This document shows positions 44,640 to 57,254 of a stretch of 64,000 nucleotides of DNA, in pieces; the stretch's first letter is position 1; every line of letters starts with the position of its first letter. Location of the stretch: contig NC_079148.1 of NCBI RefSeq assembly GCF_945859685.1, positions 39,505,946 to 39,569,945 of the forward strand, in the 5' to 3' direction. The notes beneath the pieces were generated by a model. The model was not told where the DNA came from. It saw only the letters and a program-made list of their open reading frames with translations, and made no database searches. Source of the stretch: Eupeodes corollae (lineage: Eukaryota; Arthropoda; Insecta; Diptera; Syrphidae). The position numbers and the translations under genes are program-made.

Positions 44640-45228
44640 GTAAGCCAGCCAAGGCTTAAAACCCCATCCCGACTACCCACTACAAAGTCCCCATTGAAGC
44701 CACCAAAACTGGTTCTCCTGCTTCACCCTATCAGTTCGGTCCCGTTCGGACACAGCCCTACTGAACCGAAGGAGCTCTGCTCGCCTTGTGCCATGATGCC
44801 CCGATTGTACAGGAGTCGCCTATCCACGGTTTGTCCTCTGACGTAGTAAATTAGCGAAACTGTCAATCATTCACACTGGGGTCAAACCGACTGCTGTAAA
44901 ACAGCCCTTTCGTCAGAGCCAAGGCTCCTCTTGCGCTGATCAGAGTAGCATTTATATGTCTGTCGAAATATAAATACTGATCTAGTCAGATACCGAGGTA
45001 CTTCACTACACTTTTGCTCGCTAATGGCTGCCCGTGAAGATCAACGATGACCATCTTGCGCCAATTTTTGCACGCTGCAAGACAATTCTTAACATCCCCC
45101 CAATATTTGGGGCCGTTATGTACGCAATTAGTCGTCGGCGTACGCAATTGCTTTTGTAAGACTACCTATCACATAAAGAGAATCGGCGAATTCACAGCTC
45201 CCTGTTGAAGACCGTTTTTAATTAAGAA
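44640..45228 (-). mobile_element. LINE fragment G with RT catalytic box
   Basis: The minus strand encodes NGLQQGAVNSPILFM, a YADD box (KAIAYADD near 45130-45150), then DLHGQPLASKSVVKYLGI and RGALALTKGLFYSSRFDPS, the post-catalytic region of a Jockey-group reverse transcriptase. Stops and frameshifts interrupt it. Both the 5' and 3' parts are missing. Confidence 0.75.
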
Positions 45229-45270
45229 TGTTGTGGTAGAAGTTACATTGCCACTTTTGACAACAAACTT

Positions 45271-45500
45271 TCTAATGCGTTGGACTGTTATGCCAGAGGT
45301 CTTGTGTTCAATCCCTGCCTGCGACTCCTAAAGTTTGTATTTACGGGTACTGCCTTTAGTGAGCAATTGACAAATCTTCCAAGCGTAAAGCTTTTCATGA
45401 ACAATCCTTTTTTAAATTAATCGTACCCTCTATCCCTGAGAACATTTCTCGTACATAAGAATGGGTGAGAATTGTAAGCCACAAGGCCCTAGTTCTCAAT
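45271..45500 (+). mobile_element. tRNA-derived SINE, copy 1
   Basis: The head resembles a tRNA (AATGCGTTGGACTGTTATGC, then the B-box-like TGTTCAATCCC). The body shares ordered blocks with the copies at 59154-59405 and 61613-61886: GACAAATCTTCCAAG, CTTTTCATGA, and the tail GTTGTAAGYCACAAGRCYCT type. The first part of the head (A box) is missing or diverged. Confidence 0.75.
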
Positions 45501-46328
45501 TGCGAGGGGAATACACATTTATTTCTTTGTGTTTGTATTTTGGTTTGGTTGTATTTTTACATACGCAAAACGGTAGACTTTCTATACAAAGATGATAAGA
45601 CAAAAGCAGGTGAATTGCGATTTCGTGGAGAAATTTTATATTCTTGGTTGAGATTTTATATTTTTGATGATTTGAGAATTGTATTAGGGAATTATAAGTT
45701 GAACTATTATAGGCAAGCAAATAATATGTAGGTATTGTATTTTTATGAAATAACAGATAATAAATAATTTTTTTTTTAATTTGATCGCCTAATCCTTTCT
45801 TAAAGTTTGTTTTCAAATCGAGCATAAAGAAGTTTAAATCTTCAAAGTCTTAGAACGATGTTTTTTTAATAAACAAATTTGTTGATTGATACTAAATGCA
45901 ATTGAAAAGCCGGTTACATAATTGTTGACAAATGACAATTTATAGCGAAATAAAATATTTGTATGCATGTTAAATTTTGTACACATATAAAAATATAGTA
46001 AACATAATTTAAAGAAATTTTAGCTAGGACGTTTTTTAATGGTAGTGAATTTTTTGAACGGGTTGAGGAAATTTTAAAATCTTTTGTTTTAAAAATTAAT
46101 ACAAATAATTGAGTTTATTAAGTACCTAGGTAGTTATAACATCCGGTCAAAAAAGTGTTTCAAGGACAAATTTGAAGACAGTTTTACTTAAGTTCTTATG
46201 ATATTATGCTATATGTAGGCATTTATTATAATCTATCTACAATAGTAAGTTATCAAGGATGTAAGGAAATGCTTTCTTTTATTTTAATAAACCTACCCTG
46301 GCCCATTTTTAAACATACATAAACTTTG
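45501..46328. other. AT-rich spacer
   Basis: No gene recognised. An 88-codon frame at 45465-45731 starts inside the SINE tail and is not convincing. Confidence 0.45.
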
Positions 46329-46412
46329 TTTAGATCTTTATTTTTAGAGAAATATTAGACTTTGTAATTGTTTAGATCTTTATTTTTAGAGAAATATTAG
46401 ACTTTGTAATTG
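46329..46412 (+). repeat. Perfect 42 bp tandem duplication
   Basis: Two identical 42 bp units (46329-46370 and 46371-46412), each starting TTTAGATCTTTATTTTTAG. Perfect identity implies a recent duplication or an assembly duplication. Confidence 0.9.
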
Positions 46413-46864
46413 TACATACCTATATAAATTTGATGACTTTGTCTCAGTCGTAGCATATCTAAATTTTAGCAAATGCATTTTATTTCTGTCAGAGCAAAGT
46501 TTTTAAATTTGGGGTAATTTGTCTATACATTTGGAATAAACATAAAGTTTAACTACTGTTTTAAAATATAGGTACTAATAATAAAATTAAACTCCAAGAC
46601 AAATTTACGAAAAAAGCAAACATTTAATGATGATCACCCGAGATAAGTTATGTTGAAAAAGCAGTTTTAAGTATTAGGTGTCAAAGGTTGTAAGCAGAAT
46701 GGGAGAGTACAATAGCTTGGCCGCCAAGATTTTGAAACGGGTTTTTATTTCTTTACGTGCAGTAGGTAGAGGCAATTTTAGAAGTAATGATTTAAATTGA
46801 AAAAAAATCCTATACCTAGTCTATTTAAAAATAATTTCTAAATTTTAGGATTGAAAAATATACC

Positions 46865-47942
46865 TGGCTCAAAATCACCAAGGTTGACAATTTCAAAATT
46901 GGTTTTATGACAAAATAAAATTGGAAGCTACAATGATGGCTTTTATATTATACTATTTTGAAATTTGTATATGATTAAACTTTGTCAGGGTAGCGCACAG
47001 AATTATATACTTTATTAGAAATATTTGTTGGTATTAAATATCTTATAGAAACCATCAATTCGGAAACGTTTTTCTAGGTTTGATAAAATCAAGAAGAACA
47101 AAACAAAGCACATAATTTAAGCTTTAATTTATAATATGGTTGTATAGTGCATCTATATTAAATAAGCAATAATGAAGACAATACATACAAAATCTTTTTA
47201 AAGAAAAATACGTCAAATCATGTCCGGGAATGTCCGAAATGACCGTTCACGAAATGACGATTTCAAATAAGAGCGCGCGCCCTTTGATTATAGGGCGGCC
47301 ATCTTAAATGCGAATTGACTTTGCCAATAGGAACATATTCGAGGTTTCTTTGTTATTTCGAGTAGTAAAAAAGAATTTCATCAATTATTAAATATAATAA
47401 ATACGTTCACGGAATGACGGACTATTGATATACGCTCTACGAATAATGAATAGAAAGGTACTTAACATTAAGATATAATTTTTTTGACGAAAAATACTCT
47501 GACAGCCGGCTTTGTTATTGTTCTCTTCCTCGACTTACGTTTGACACCGAATGGCTGGATTTACTTAAAATTATTTTTGATCGACAAACTATTTTTGCAT
47601 TTTTATAGTTAAAAATAAATAAACTTTTAGTATCAGCTCTAAAACTACATAGTATAAAAAATACGGTGTATTGAGTAATGAACGGGGTTAAATATCTTAA
47701 ATTTTTCAATTATTTTTTGGACTTGTTGTTGAAGATTGTAAATTAAGGCGCGTTCCCGAAATGATTTTCTATGCGTGTATATTGATTTAATTTAAAATTC
47801 ACCTTATTAATAATACAATTGTTTGATGACACACAAAACAGGTTAGTTTTATTATTTTATAAATTTTTTTTTAAATTAAGTCAATATTTAAGGCATTAAA
47901 TTGCTAGCGAAGCCAACTCTGCACCTTGGTGATTTTGAACCA
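46865..47942. mobile_element. Candidate TIR element, about 1.08 kb, class unknown
   Basis: A 16 bp perfect inverted pair, TCAAAATCACCAAGGT, lies at 46869-46884 and inverted at 47923-47938. The outer bases TGGC/TGGT are also similar. The interior has no gene but repeats a motif of the form GTTCACGAAATGACG (near 47245, 47405 and 47750). No clear target duplication was seen. Confidence 0.45.
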
Positions 47943-47999
47943 CCGGTTTAAAAATTTTCTTTTCAAAAACGTTAATGCCATTTGATTTCTTATAAAAAT

Positions 48000-48172
48000 G
48001 CTTGTAGGTTTTCGTGTTTTGTTAAAAAAGTTATTAGTTGAACTATTCTTAAAAATTTTAAAATTACCAACAATATTTTGCATATGATGAAATAGTTTGA
48101 TTTCAAAATCTATTTTAACGAAATTTTTAGTTTAAACCGAATTGTTAAAAATTTTAGTAGCATTTCTTATAA
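48000..48172 (+). repeat. Dispersed repeat, copy 1 (second copy 51776-51945)
   Basis: About 170 bp shared with 51776-51945 in the same order, starting TGTAGGTTTTCGTGTT and ending TTTTAGTAGCATTTCTTA, with many substitutions. Class unknown. Confidence 0.65.
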
Positions 48173-49564
48173 TTCAAGTCTCTAGCGTTATTGCTTCGTG
48201 AGATATTTTGTGTCAACTGAAATTTTAACCAACATTTTAAAATTGCTATGGTTATAAAACCACCCACTCATCTTTTTTAGAGCCCTTTTCGCACAGTTTT
48301 CATATACAAAGGTATTACGTATTTACAGAGAATCCATATGGATGATTTTCAATAATAAAACGCAGCTAATGAAATTCTCAGTTCAAAACTAAAACAATAG
48401 ACAAGTCAAAATTAAGTATTTTAAGAAATTTCTGCGAGAAATTTTGTGGAATTGTCCAATTTATTATTTCGCAGAGCAGCAGGGTATTTCATAACAAAAC
48501 GAGGGAACATTTTACAATTTAGTGTTTCCATTTTTTTACAGGAATTGTGAATAAATCACAGACTTCTTCAACGCCATCTTGAGTATATTTTGACATTTTG
48601 TGTACAATGTTTAGAACGACAAAATTGACATTTTTACATTAAATTCATTAGACCTTTTTTCCAACCGGTATCCTTATAACGATTGTTTGAACTTTTGGTG
48701 TTTTTTTCAAAAAATGATTTTTGTAGTTAACCTTTTAGTAAGACGTTTATTATGTATTTTTTTTAAATGATTAACAAACATTAAAAAAACGTACGAGTAT
48801 GTACCTAAAGATAGATTCAAAATATTTTATAATTCATAATGTTAGGCTATTCTCTAATTACAGAATAAAACTTGAAAATACCTCAACTTGACAAGACAGT
48901 TAGAGGCTTTAGGCATTTTATCAGTCATATCAACAAACTACATTATTATTTTGTTACGCCACTGCCAAATGCCAAATTTGGAAACAAAGTACTTTTATTA
49001 TTCAATGCAGTTATTATTGTTGAGCGGTGGAGTGGGAGAGTGGATTGATGCACGTTAGCGGATACCTACGCTAAGTACTTAGTGACCAACAAAATGTATG
49101 CAAAGACAATGATCCCGCTTGCTGTTTTATTGAGTCATATATTTTAAGGAAAGCACCTGCATGAAATTGTTAAAATATTCTATAATGACGGAATGTTGTT
49201 AAGTTGGTTTATGCGATGGTGTGTGATTTATATGTTTAATTGAATAACAAGAATAAAATGTAGAATAAAACGCATTTTTTTCTTATCTGAATGGTAATCA
49301 TGACTTTGCGAAATTCAATACAATATATCTTTTTGTATATTGTTAAATTTATTTGAATTTAACTGGAATGTTATTGTTAACGGAGATAAGAGTACAACAA
49401 CGAACAATGCCGGTACAACTTATATGGGAAAAATAAAACAAAATTGTTCCAACATTTTAATCCTTTACTTATTTGTGAAATATTAATTTCTATTTATTAA
49501 AAACATGGCTAAAAAGTGATAGTTCGTGGAAAAAACATAGCAAACAAACATAAATTTGGGGAAT
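48173..49564. other. AT-rich spacer
   Basis: No gene, RNA or element was recognised. Confidence 0.45.
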
Positions 49565-49845
49565 GTCGGAAACTCAGATATATTAACTTAGCAAAGCTTT
49601 TTGACAGCCTTGTTGAAGATTAATTTAAGTCCGTTATAAAGCAACATGTGAGTAACTATTAGCATAGTTTTTGGAAACGTAGGTCTGCTAATTCTTATCT
49701 AGTTGAATTCACAAATGTTTGCATTTATGCTCTGGACAGTCTGAAACAAGTTCATGGTATTAACACAGACTTCGTAAAAGCCTTTAGTATCGTTAATTTA
49801 CATATTCTCCTAGGGAAACTTCAAGTGTATGGATTTAATGGACCT
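49565..49845 (+). mobile_element. LINE reverse transcriptase scrap
   Basis: The plus strand encodes KLFDSLVED, then FWKRRSANSYLVEFTN and NTDFVKAFSIVNLHILLGKL followed by QVYGFNGP. This is the RT region around the first catalytic Asp of a Jockey-group LINE. It is cut off at 49845, where the 3' end of the opposite-strand LINE F begins. Confidence 0.7.
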
Positions 49846-51540
49846 ATAGGTTAGGTTAGGTTAGGTTGGAGTGGCTGTCCAGATGTCATTGACGCACGTA
49901 GACCTCAAGGGTCCATTGTGATACCACTAATGAGGTTACTCATGGGAGAGTAATGAATTTAAGCAAACCATTTTGTACTTTTAATAAAGTTAGAGAGACG
50001 TTTTGTGTCAATCGTTGCCAGTTCACTGGTGTTATCGAAGAAGGGATTACCGAGGAAGTTATTCGTTCTAATGGAGAGTGCTGGACATATACATAGAAGG
50101 TGTTTCCTCTTCCTCCTCGTCCATGCAGCTTCTACAGAAGTCATTTGTGTAGACCCCTAGCCTCAGAACATGTCTTACTAGGAGGCAGTGTCCCGTTAAT
50201 ACTCCAATTGTAGAGCTTATACTTTGTCTGCTTAGTGGTATTAAGCCTTTTGACCGTTTTAAGTCAATACTTGGCCATATTTGTTGGGTTGCTAGGCAGG
50301 TGGTACTGTGTGACCATCTAGCATTTGTTGTTTCTAGAGCATATTGCTTGAGAAGATATTTGCATGTATCAAGTGCTGTTCCTATGTTATGTTTTTGTCT
50401 AACATGAGGCAGAAGTGTTCCGTTTTTAGCGAGCTCATCGGCTTTACAATTTCCCGGAATGTCTCTGTGGCCCGGCACCCAAATGAGGTGAATGTTAAAC
50501 TGTTTCGTCATCTCATTCAGAGATGATCGACAATGGTGGACTGTTTGAGAGTTTGTGGAGACAGACGCAAGAGATTTAAGAGCGGCTTGGCTGTCTGAGA
50601 AGATTCGTATATCCTTACAAGATATAACGTTTTCTCTGAGCTTGGATAGTGCTTCTTTAATCGCCATTACTTCGGCCTGGAATACACTACATTGATTGGG
50701 AAGTCTATAGGATAGACTAAGATTCAGTTATTCTGAATAGATACCACTTCCAACTCCGTGATCGAATACCATTTTTGGGGTGGTATAGTCTAAGCGATCT
50801 GGGATAGATCTGAAACTGTCTAGAATAGTAGTATGTCCAGTATTGTTACTGGTCCATTGAGAGTCGGCTCTAAGCCTTACACATGAGTTGGCAGCCATCT
50901 TTTTGGAGAAGATGTCAAGTGGTCTTAGGTTTAAAAGCACTTCCAGTGCTGCGGTTGGTGTTGAGCGATGTGCTCCTGTGATGCACATACCTGCTGGCCG
51001 CTGGACTTTGATGAGCTTATTTAGATTTACCATCTTGTCCAGTCCACCATACGACGGCTCCATAAATGAGTATCGGCCTGATTACCGAAGGGTATAGCCA
51101 GTGGATTATTTTTAGGGAGAAGCCCCATTATGATCCTATGGCCTTTTTACAAGTAAAAAGCGCTACAGTAGCCTTTTATACTCTTTCATCAATATTTGCC
51201 TTCCAATTTAGTTTTTTGTCTAAAATGAGGCCCAAATATTTAGCTTGATCGAAAAAGCTTAATGGTATTCCTCTAATCTTGGGTGGGCTAATCTGAGGAA
51301 TTTTATATCTTCTCAAAAAGAGTATTAATTTTGTTTTGTGTGGGTTGACGTCCAATCCACATTGCTTAGCCCATTTAGTTAGCCTGTTTAGGGCTATTTG
51401 TAGGAGTTCCGAGAGAACTTGGGGGTGCTTCCCAGAAAGGGATATCGCAACGTCGTCAGCATAGGCAATCAACTTGAAACCCTCTGCTTCCAATGCTGTA
51501 AGTAGGTAATGGACCGATACTAAAATGATTTTTTTATATT
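49846..51540 (-). mobile_element. LINE F: RT C-terminus plus RNase H, TTAGG-type 3' tail
   Basis: The minus strand encodes the RT catalytic box KLIAYADDVAISLSG at 51176-51493 and an inter-domain region at 50728-51063. An RNase H domain follows at 50068-50667 (DIRIFSDSQAALKSL, then IHLIWVPGHRDIPGNCKADE). A Cys-rich C-terminus (VYTNDFCRSCMDEEEE) follows. The element is 5'-truncated near 51540. Its 3' end is a run of AACCT pentamers (read as TTAGG on the plus strand, 49846-49868). The RNase H domain suggests the LOA or I/R1-like side of the Jockey group. Frames are broken between domains. Confidence 0.85.
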
Positions 51541-51775
51541 AACTTCAGGATTTCAGGAACGGATTCATAAAAAGAAAACTATTAGAGTTTAAGGACCCCC
51601 TGCATCTCATTCTAGAATATAATTGTGTCGTTTGGAGTTGTACAACTGAGTCTAAAAACATTTCTTAGATATATTTTTGAAGAAAGTTGGCATCATTCTT
51701 ATAATTTAAAAGAGGCTGGGATTCGACCCACAATGATAACTTCCCATCGCGTCTGTCAATTTGTCTTGATTAAAA

Positions 51776-51945
51776 GTTTGTAGGTTTTCGTGTTGGGTTA
51801 AAAAAGTTGTTAGTTGAACTATTCTTAAAATTACCTACAATATTTTTCATATAAAGAAATAGTTTAGTTTGAAAACCTAATTTTGTTAAAAAGATTTTTA
51901 ATCGAAAACAAATTTTTACCAATTTTAGTAGCATTTCTTAAATTT
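51776..51945 (+). repeat. Dispersed repeat, copy 2 (see 48000-48172)
   Basis: Diverged direct copy of 48000-48172. Further short related pieces follow to about 52200 (GTTTTACCAAGTTT occurs twice), so the original unit may be longer. Confidence 0.6.
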
Positions 51946-52790
51946 TTACAAATTGGATAAATGAAATTAATTTGAGAGATATCAAGAACCGAACATCAAG
52001 TTTTACCAAGTTTGCGTACTATTTCTTGGAGATTGTATTTTTTTATAAAAAAAATGGACTTTTGGATTTTTATAAAAAAACTTCTGAATATCGAAAACAA
52101 TATTTTCTGTGAAATAAAAAAAGTTTGAAGACAATTTTTTTTAATTTTTGAAAAGCTATTTGAGTCGAAAATAAAGTTTTACCAAGTTTTAGTATTGTTT
52201 TTTTTAGTCAACCGTCGAATGTGAGAGTTTGCTTAACTGCTTGCATCTGTATGCTCCATTCGGATACATATATGTCCAGAAACTTATTTACAAGTCTATT
52301 ATTAACCTTTCTTAAGTAATTTGTATGCTTTTTAATTTTATTTTTATAAATATTTTTTGGCAACAGCAATTTGGCTATTTCGTAAAATTTTATCGAAATA
52401 TTGACCTTGGAATTATCTATTGTGTAGGTATTACATTGGTCGTCCAAAAATCAGCTCCAAATCTGAACAGCTTTTTAACTTAAACACCGTTAAAGTTTGC
52501 ACGTCAGCTCTTTTGTTTGAAAAACCTTTTCTCTGAAAACACATAGTTTTTTTTTCCATTTAGGCCCACAATTTTCAAACGTGATGTTAAATTTGCTCTT
52601 GATGTACTTCAAAAAATTATGATGGATTGTTCTTTCGATTTTTTTGCACTTTTTGGAGAGAAAGTGATTACATTTGTCTGAAATGTATTATTATTATTTG
52701 CCATTATTGATATTTTGTACAATATTTATTTAAATTTTGTTTACATTTGTCTGTTTCTTTTGAATTAATTACTATATAAAATTGACATAA
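51946..52790. other. AT-rich spacer
   Basis: A 79-codon Lys/Asn-rich frame on the minus strand (52208-52447) is not recognised. Nothing else was seen. Confidence 0.4.
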
Positions 52791-52794
52791 TTTT

Positions 52795-55440
52795 TGTTTT
52801 AAACAACTTTAATATATATGAGCAAAGTTTGAATAAATAAATGGATGCATGTCAAAATTCTATGATCTGGCATAAGCCTCCCCCAATGTTGTCCAAAGAT
52901 CTCTATCTTTTGCGCCATTGTACTAACTTTGACTTTCTTTAAACAAATTGTCTGCCCATATTTTCTTCGGTCGTCCAATTGGTCTTCTGCTTTCTGGTGG
53001 TGTCTATTTTGTAATGATTTTTGTCCATCTTTGGTCCTGTGTTCTAGATATACATATGTCCTGCCCAATTCCATTTAAGGAGTTTTGCTCGTCCACGTCC
53101 GTTAAACCAGTTCTTCCTCTTATTTCTCTATTTCTCACTCTCTGGCTAATTCGTAGGTTAAGTAGTTTTCTTTCCATCTTGGTTTGGCGTATTCTTATTT
53201 TGTCAAGTAAACTTGAAGTCAAGGATATAGTCTGTAACCCATACGTCATAACAGGTAGAATAGCAGTGTCTAGTATATATTTTCGTGTTTCGTCCCTTAG
53301 ATTCGATTGTAACATTTGTCCAAAATTGTTTCCAACTATTGGTAATGCTTCTAGAAACTTCTTTTTTCTCTTGGTTAATGTCCTAGATAAGTATAGTCTT
53401 CTACATATTCTATGTGTTCGTTATTCAGCATTATGTCATCTTTAATATGGTTAGATATTATCTTAGTTTTTGACTTATTGATATGAAGTGCAACTTTCTT
53501 GCATTCATTTGTCAATTCTATGAGCATATTTTGTATTTGTCCGGAAGTTGATGAAATGAGAACTATGTCATCAGCGAATCTAAGGTTGCTCAAATATTGT
53601 CCCCAAATATTTATTCCATATCTATTGTCCCAGTTTAGTTTCTTGAATATTTCTTCCAGTATGGCAGAGAATAATTGTGGTAACATTAGATCCCCCTGTC
53701 TTACGCCTCTTTTTATTTCTCTTCCTATTCTTTCGGTTTTTATTCTCTCCACGCTGTCTGTATATATATTTTTCAACGTCCTTATAAAGGTAGGATGAAT
53801 TCCTTGGTTTGTCAGGCTGTCCATATTTCGTCATGTTCTACTGAGTCAAATGCTTTACTGAAGTCAATATATAAAAGATACAAAGGTTTTTCAAATTCAT
53901 TAGTTTTTTCAATTAGTTGGTTCATTGTTTGTAGATGGTCTGTTGTTGAAAAACCTTCTCGGAATCCTGCTTGTTCCCTTGGCTGATTTCTGTTTAACGT
54001 GTCCTTAATTTTTGTGTACAATACATTGGAGAACATTTTATATATCATAGAAATGCTTCTTATTGGTCTGCAGTAGTTTATGTCATCTTTATTTCCTTTT
54101 TTTTGGATAAGCGTAATTGTAGCTTGTTTCCATTGTGTTGGAATCTGCTGTGTTATAAGTATGTCATTAAAAATCGTGGTTAAGATTGTAGAAATTGGTT
54201 GTTTTCAAAATTTGAGCTTTTCTGTTACAATACCATCATTTCTTGTACACTTATCTGTCTTTAGATCGTCAATTGCTTGTTCAATATCTGTTTTTGTAAA
54301 AAGTCTAACAGTATTTAATTAGGAGTAACTGTTCGCTAACGATATATTATCATCTTTTGTCGATTTGAAAAGTTCTTCGAAAAACTTGGTAGCAGACTCA
54401 TTTATATCTCTCCTATTAATAGCGTTGTTATTTTTGTTCTTAATTGATGTTATCCACTCTTTTCCGTTGTCAAGAAATGATTTTGCCATTTTAATAGATT
54501 TTGTGTTGCTTAATATATCCTTTATCATTGTTTCGTTATATGTTTGGATATCATTTTTCGCATCTTCTTTTATGGTTTTCCGAAGGTATCTTAGTTCGTT
54601 TTTTTCTTGGTCTGATAAGTTGTCCTTGTTTCGTAGGTTATCTCTTCTGGTTATCAGCGTTTTAGTGTCATCCATTAATTTATAAGGTTTTGGAGTAACA
54701 GCAATCATGATTGAAACTTTCGGCGAGTTCTTTATTATCTGTTCTAATGAATCATATGTATTTGGAAAATGTTCGTTTATTCTTTTTGTAGATATATTAA
54801 GTCTTATTTCTTTCTTAAGCATGTCATTATATTTTTCAATATTTTCGGTTGGAATCCAAAGTGTTTGTTTGTTCCTTTTCAACGTATTATGGTCCACTTT
54901 TATTTTTGATCTTACTAGCCTATGGTATCACTATCAAATTTAAAATTCCAGTTTATTTGTTAGAACTAAATCAAAATCGTTCTCTGTTATCCCATTCGGG
55001 TGAATCCAGGTCCATTTTCGTGTTTCTCTCTTTTTGAAGAAAGAATTTTCAAATCTGAGATTCGTCTCTTCCAGACACTTTATAAGTAGGTCTCCTCTTT
55101 TGTTTCTTCATCCGTATCCAAATGGTCCCATTATTTCTTCATCGTTGTCAATCTGTTTCCCTAACTTGGCGTTTAAATCTCCTATAACATATATTATCTC
55201 CGTTTTTGTTTCATTATATACTTTGTCTAATAAATTGTAAAAGTTCGAAATTTCTTCGTCAGTTGCGGTTTTGGTCGGGTCATAAACCTGAATTATCGTC
55301 ATTTTTGTGTTTTGTATTTTTAAACATAGGCTACATATCCTTTCACTAAAAAATCGTACATTTATTATTCTGTCCTTTAAACTCTTTTTGATGAGAAATC
55401 CATTATTGATGTTGCAATGCATTATTGATATTAAAATTTA
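52795..55440 (-). mobile_element. RTE-type LINE, nearly full pol but broken
   Basis: In order on the minus strand: endonuclease C-terminal part (EIIYVIGDLNAKLGKQIDND, about 55108-55422), a linker (54319-54897), RT start (NREQPREQAGFREGFST type, with LLYIDFSKAFDSVEHDEIW, 53812-54048), the catalytic region (KRGVRQGDLMLPQLFSAILE and LRFADDIVL, 53375-53824), then the thumb (53004-53315) and C-terminus. GVRQGDxxxPxLF plus FADDIVL is typical of RTE-clade RTs. Several frameshifts separate the pieces and the 5' end of the endonuclease is missing. Confidence 0.85.
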
Positions 55441-57245
55441 CATTTTTTACAAGATTTTTTGTATTTTTTAATTCGAACGAATGCATTTTCAATTAATTAA
55501 TTATTCATTGATATATTTAAAGGGTTAATTAATTTTGATTTAACTTGTCTAAAATATTTAAATTAATTTCATGTTTTTACCTAAATCTAAAGAAACCCAA
55601 ATCAGTATTCATTATTTCATTAGAAAACTTTATTTATTTCAAACTACATACAATACAAGTACTGTTAGTATTTGAAAAAAAAGAACTCTTATTAAAGAGA
55701 ATGAATAAATCTTTATTGCAATTAAACCCCCATAAACCACCTTCATATTATAAAAGAACGTAATCGTAATAGAAGCACATAATTCTATTTACTTTAAACT
55801 CAATGAATGTGATGATATTTAATCTCCTAATAGGAAAACCTATCTGTCTCATACACATTTTTGTTTGTGTTGTCAAAAGGTGTTTGTCTGTAAGACGCGC
55901 AACACTTTGAGAGATGAATTTCTCAAAATTTGGCGCGAAATAAATCTTTACGCCTTACATCTCACTTTCAAACAAAAACTTCAACATTCAACTCAAAGAT
56001 TTCATTTTAAACTTAAAGCACCATCATCTTCATTCATCTCTGTATTATTTTTTTTTAACTTAACTAATCAAAACATTTTCAGAGTCTTCAACGTCTTCAT
56101 CTGTGTCGTGCTTTGCGTGAACCAACGACAACGACGACGACGACGAGCGACACGGCAACAACACAATATTCATCAAAAAGCCATGAGTGTTGTTTCATAT
56201 CTCATTAAAGTATTTTGCTCCAATGCACTTAAAAGTGATTCTCATATTTTCCTCCACTAACCGAGAGAGACACAACAACAACAACAACTAAAACGAAAAA
56301 AATATGTGGTGTTGGAAAAGTGTTGTGTGTTGTGCTGTTTTTTTGTTGTTTTAAACTCCAGACGCATAATGCATTCAACAGTTTACCGGTTTAAAACAAC
56401 ATCAACAACAAATAGTCCCAACCACCCCCACAACCCACAGCAAAATCCATCGAATTCTCCTCTCTTTCATTGAAAAAACTAGCTTTTCACTCGTTCTGTT
56501 ATTGCTCTGTTAAAACTCTGTTAACTCATTTTATCTTTGTTCGAGTGGAATTTGATATTTATCTCTTGGATTTTTTAGCTCTCATCGATGGTTGTTTGGT
56601 AACTATGGATTCTTACATGTGGTTTTGTATCTTTTTCCACTCAAATCAGATGGCAACAGCGACCGACAGCCATCCGTGTCCGTGGCTCTAAGCATAGTTA
56701 GCACCTGTGGTAGATGGTTGAAGGTGGCAAACAAAATCAGTGCATCGGTGTCTCTTGAATGGAATTGTTGGTTCACTCGGGTGAATAAAATATTTAAAAA
56801 AATAAAAAAAAACTAAGAAAAGATAAATATTCAAAAAGGCATACAAGTAGTTTGTCTCACCAAAGATACGTGGATTAAATTAAAATAAGTATAGAAAAAA
56901 AAGTATCTGAAGACATTACTTTTTAACTTGCCAGCACGACATAAATAACTCAACATCGAACGGAATTTCATGGTACTTCACGTGATAGTGTATTAAATAT
57001 AATTTTTTTTTTCATTCTTGTTAAAAAGTAAAAGTGAATAAAAATTTCAAAAACTTCGCGTGTGCTCGGAATAATTTCGAATAAAAAGAAAAAGTTTTAG
57101 TTAATTTTTCTTAGAATAATATTGACAACAATTCATCAATTTTTTGGAATTAAATACAAAAAAATCAGAGATTACCAAATCTTCTCGATTTCGATTTTGA
57201 AGATTCATCATCTTTTCGAAAAGGACTAACGAGATTGCTGCAATA
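55441..57245 (+). promoter_or_regulatory. Possible promoter and 5' leader of a plus-strand gene
   Basis: From about 55860 the composition changes: CAA/GAC-type trinucleotide runs (near 56130-56165 and 56270-56290), C-rich and T-rich tracts, and few repeats. This resembles a long dipteran 5' UTR. It runs into the ATG at 57246. No start site could be fixed. Confidence 0.35.
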
Positions 57246-57254
57246 ATGCTTCCG
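57246..57254 (+). CDS. Candidate first coding exon (Met-Leu-Pro), followed by GT donor
   Basis: ATG CTT CCG runs straight into a consensus donor, gtaagt, at 57255. With the unusual leader upstream and a long element-rich stretch downstream, this would fit the first exon of a large gene whose other exons lie beyond the window. Nine coding bases cannot identify a protein, and the call rests on context only. Confidence 0.3.

Noticed and set aside
45271..45330. tRNA gene
   Set aside because: Only a degenerate tRNA-like head is present. No complete cloverleaf is evident, and the same head recurs with a shared body in two more copies, so it is a SINE.
49846..49868. TTAGG pentamers as a telomere
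   Set aside because: Only four or five units, attached to the 3' end of a LINE in the window interior. It is an element tail, not a chromosome end.
52208..52447. Lys/Asn-rich 79-codon frame as a gene
   Set aside because: Low-complexity composition in AT-rich DNA with no recognised domain.
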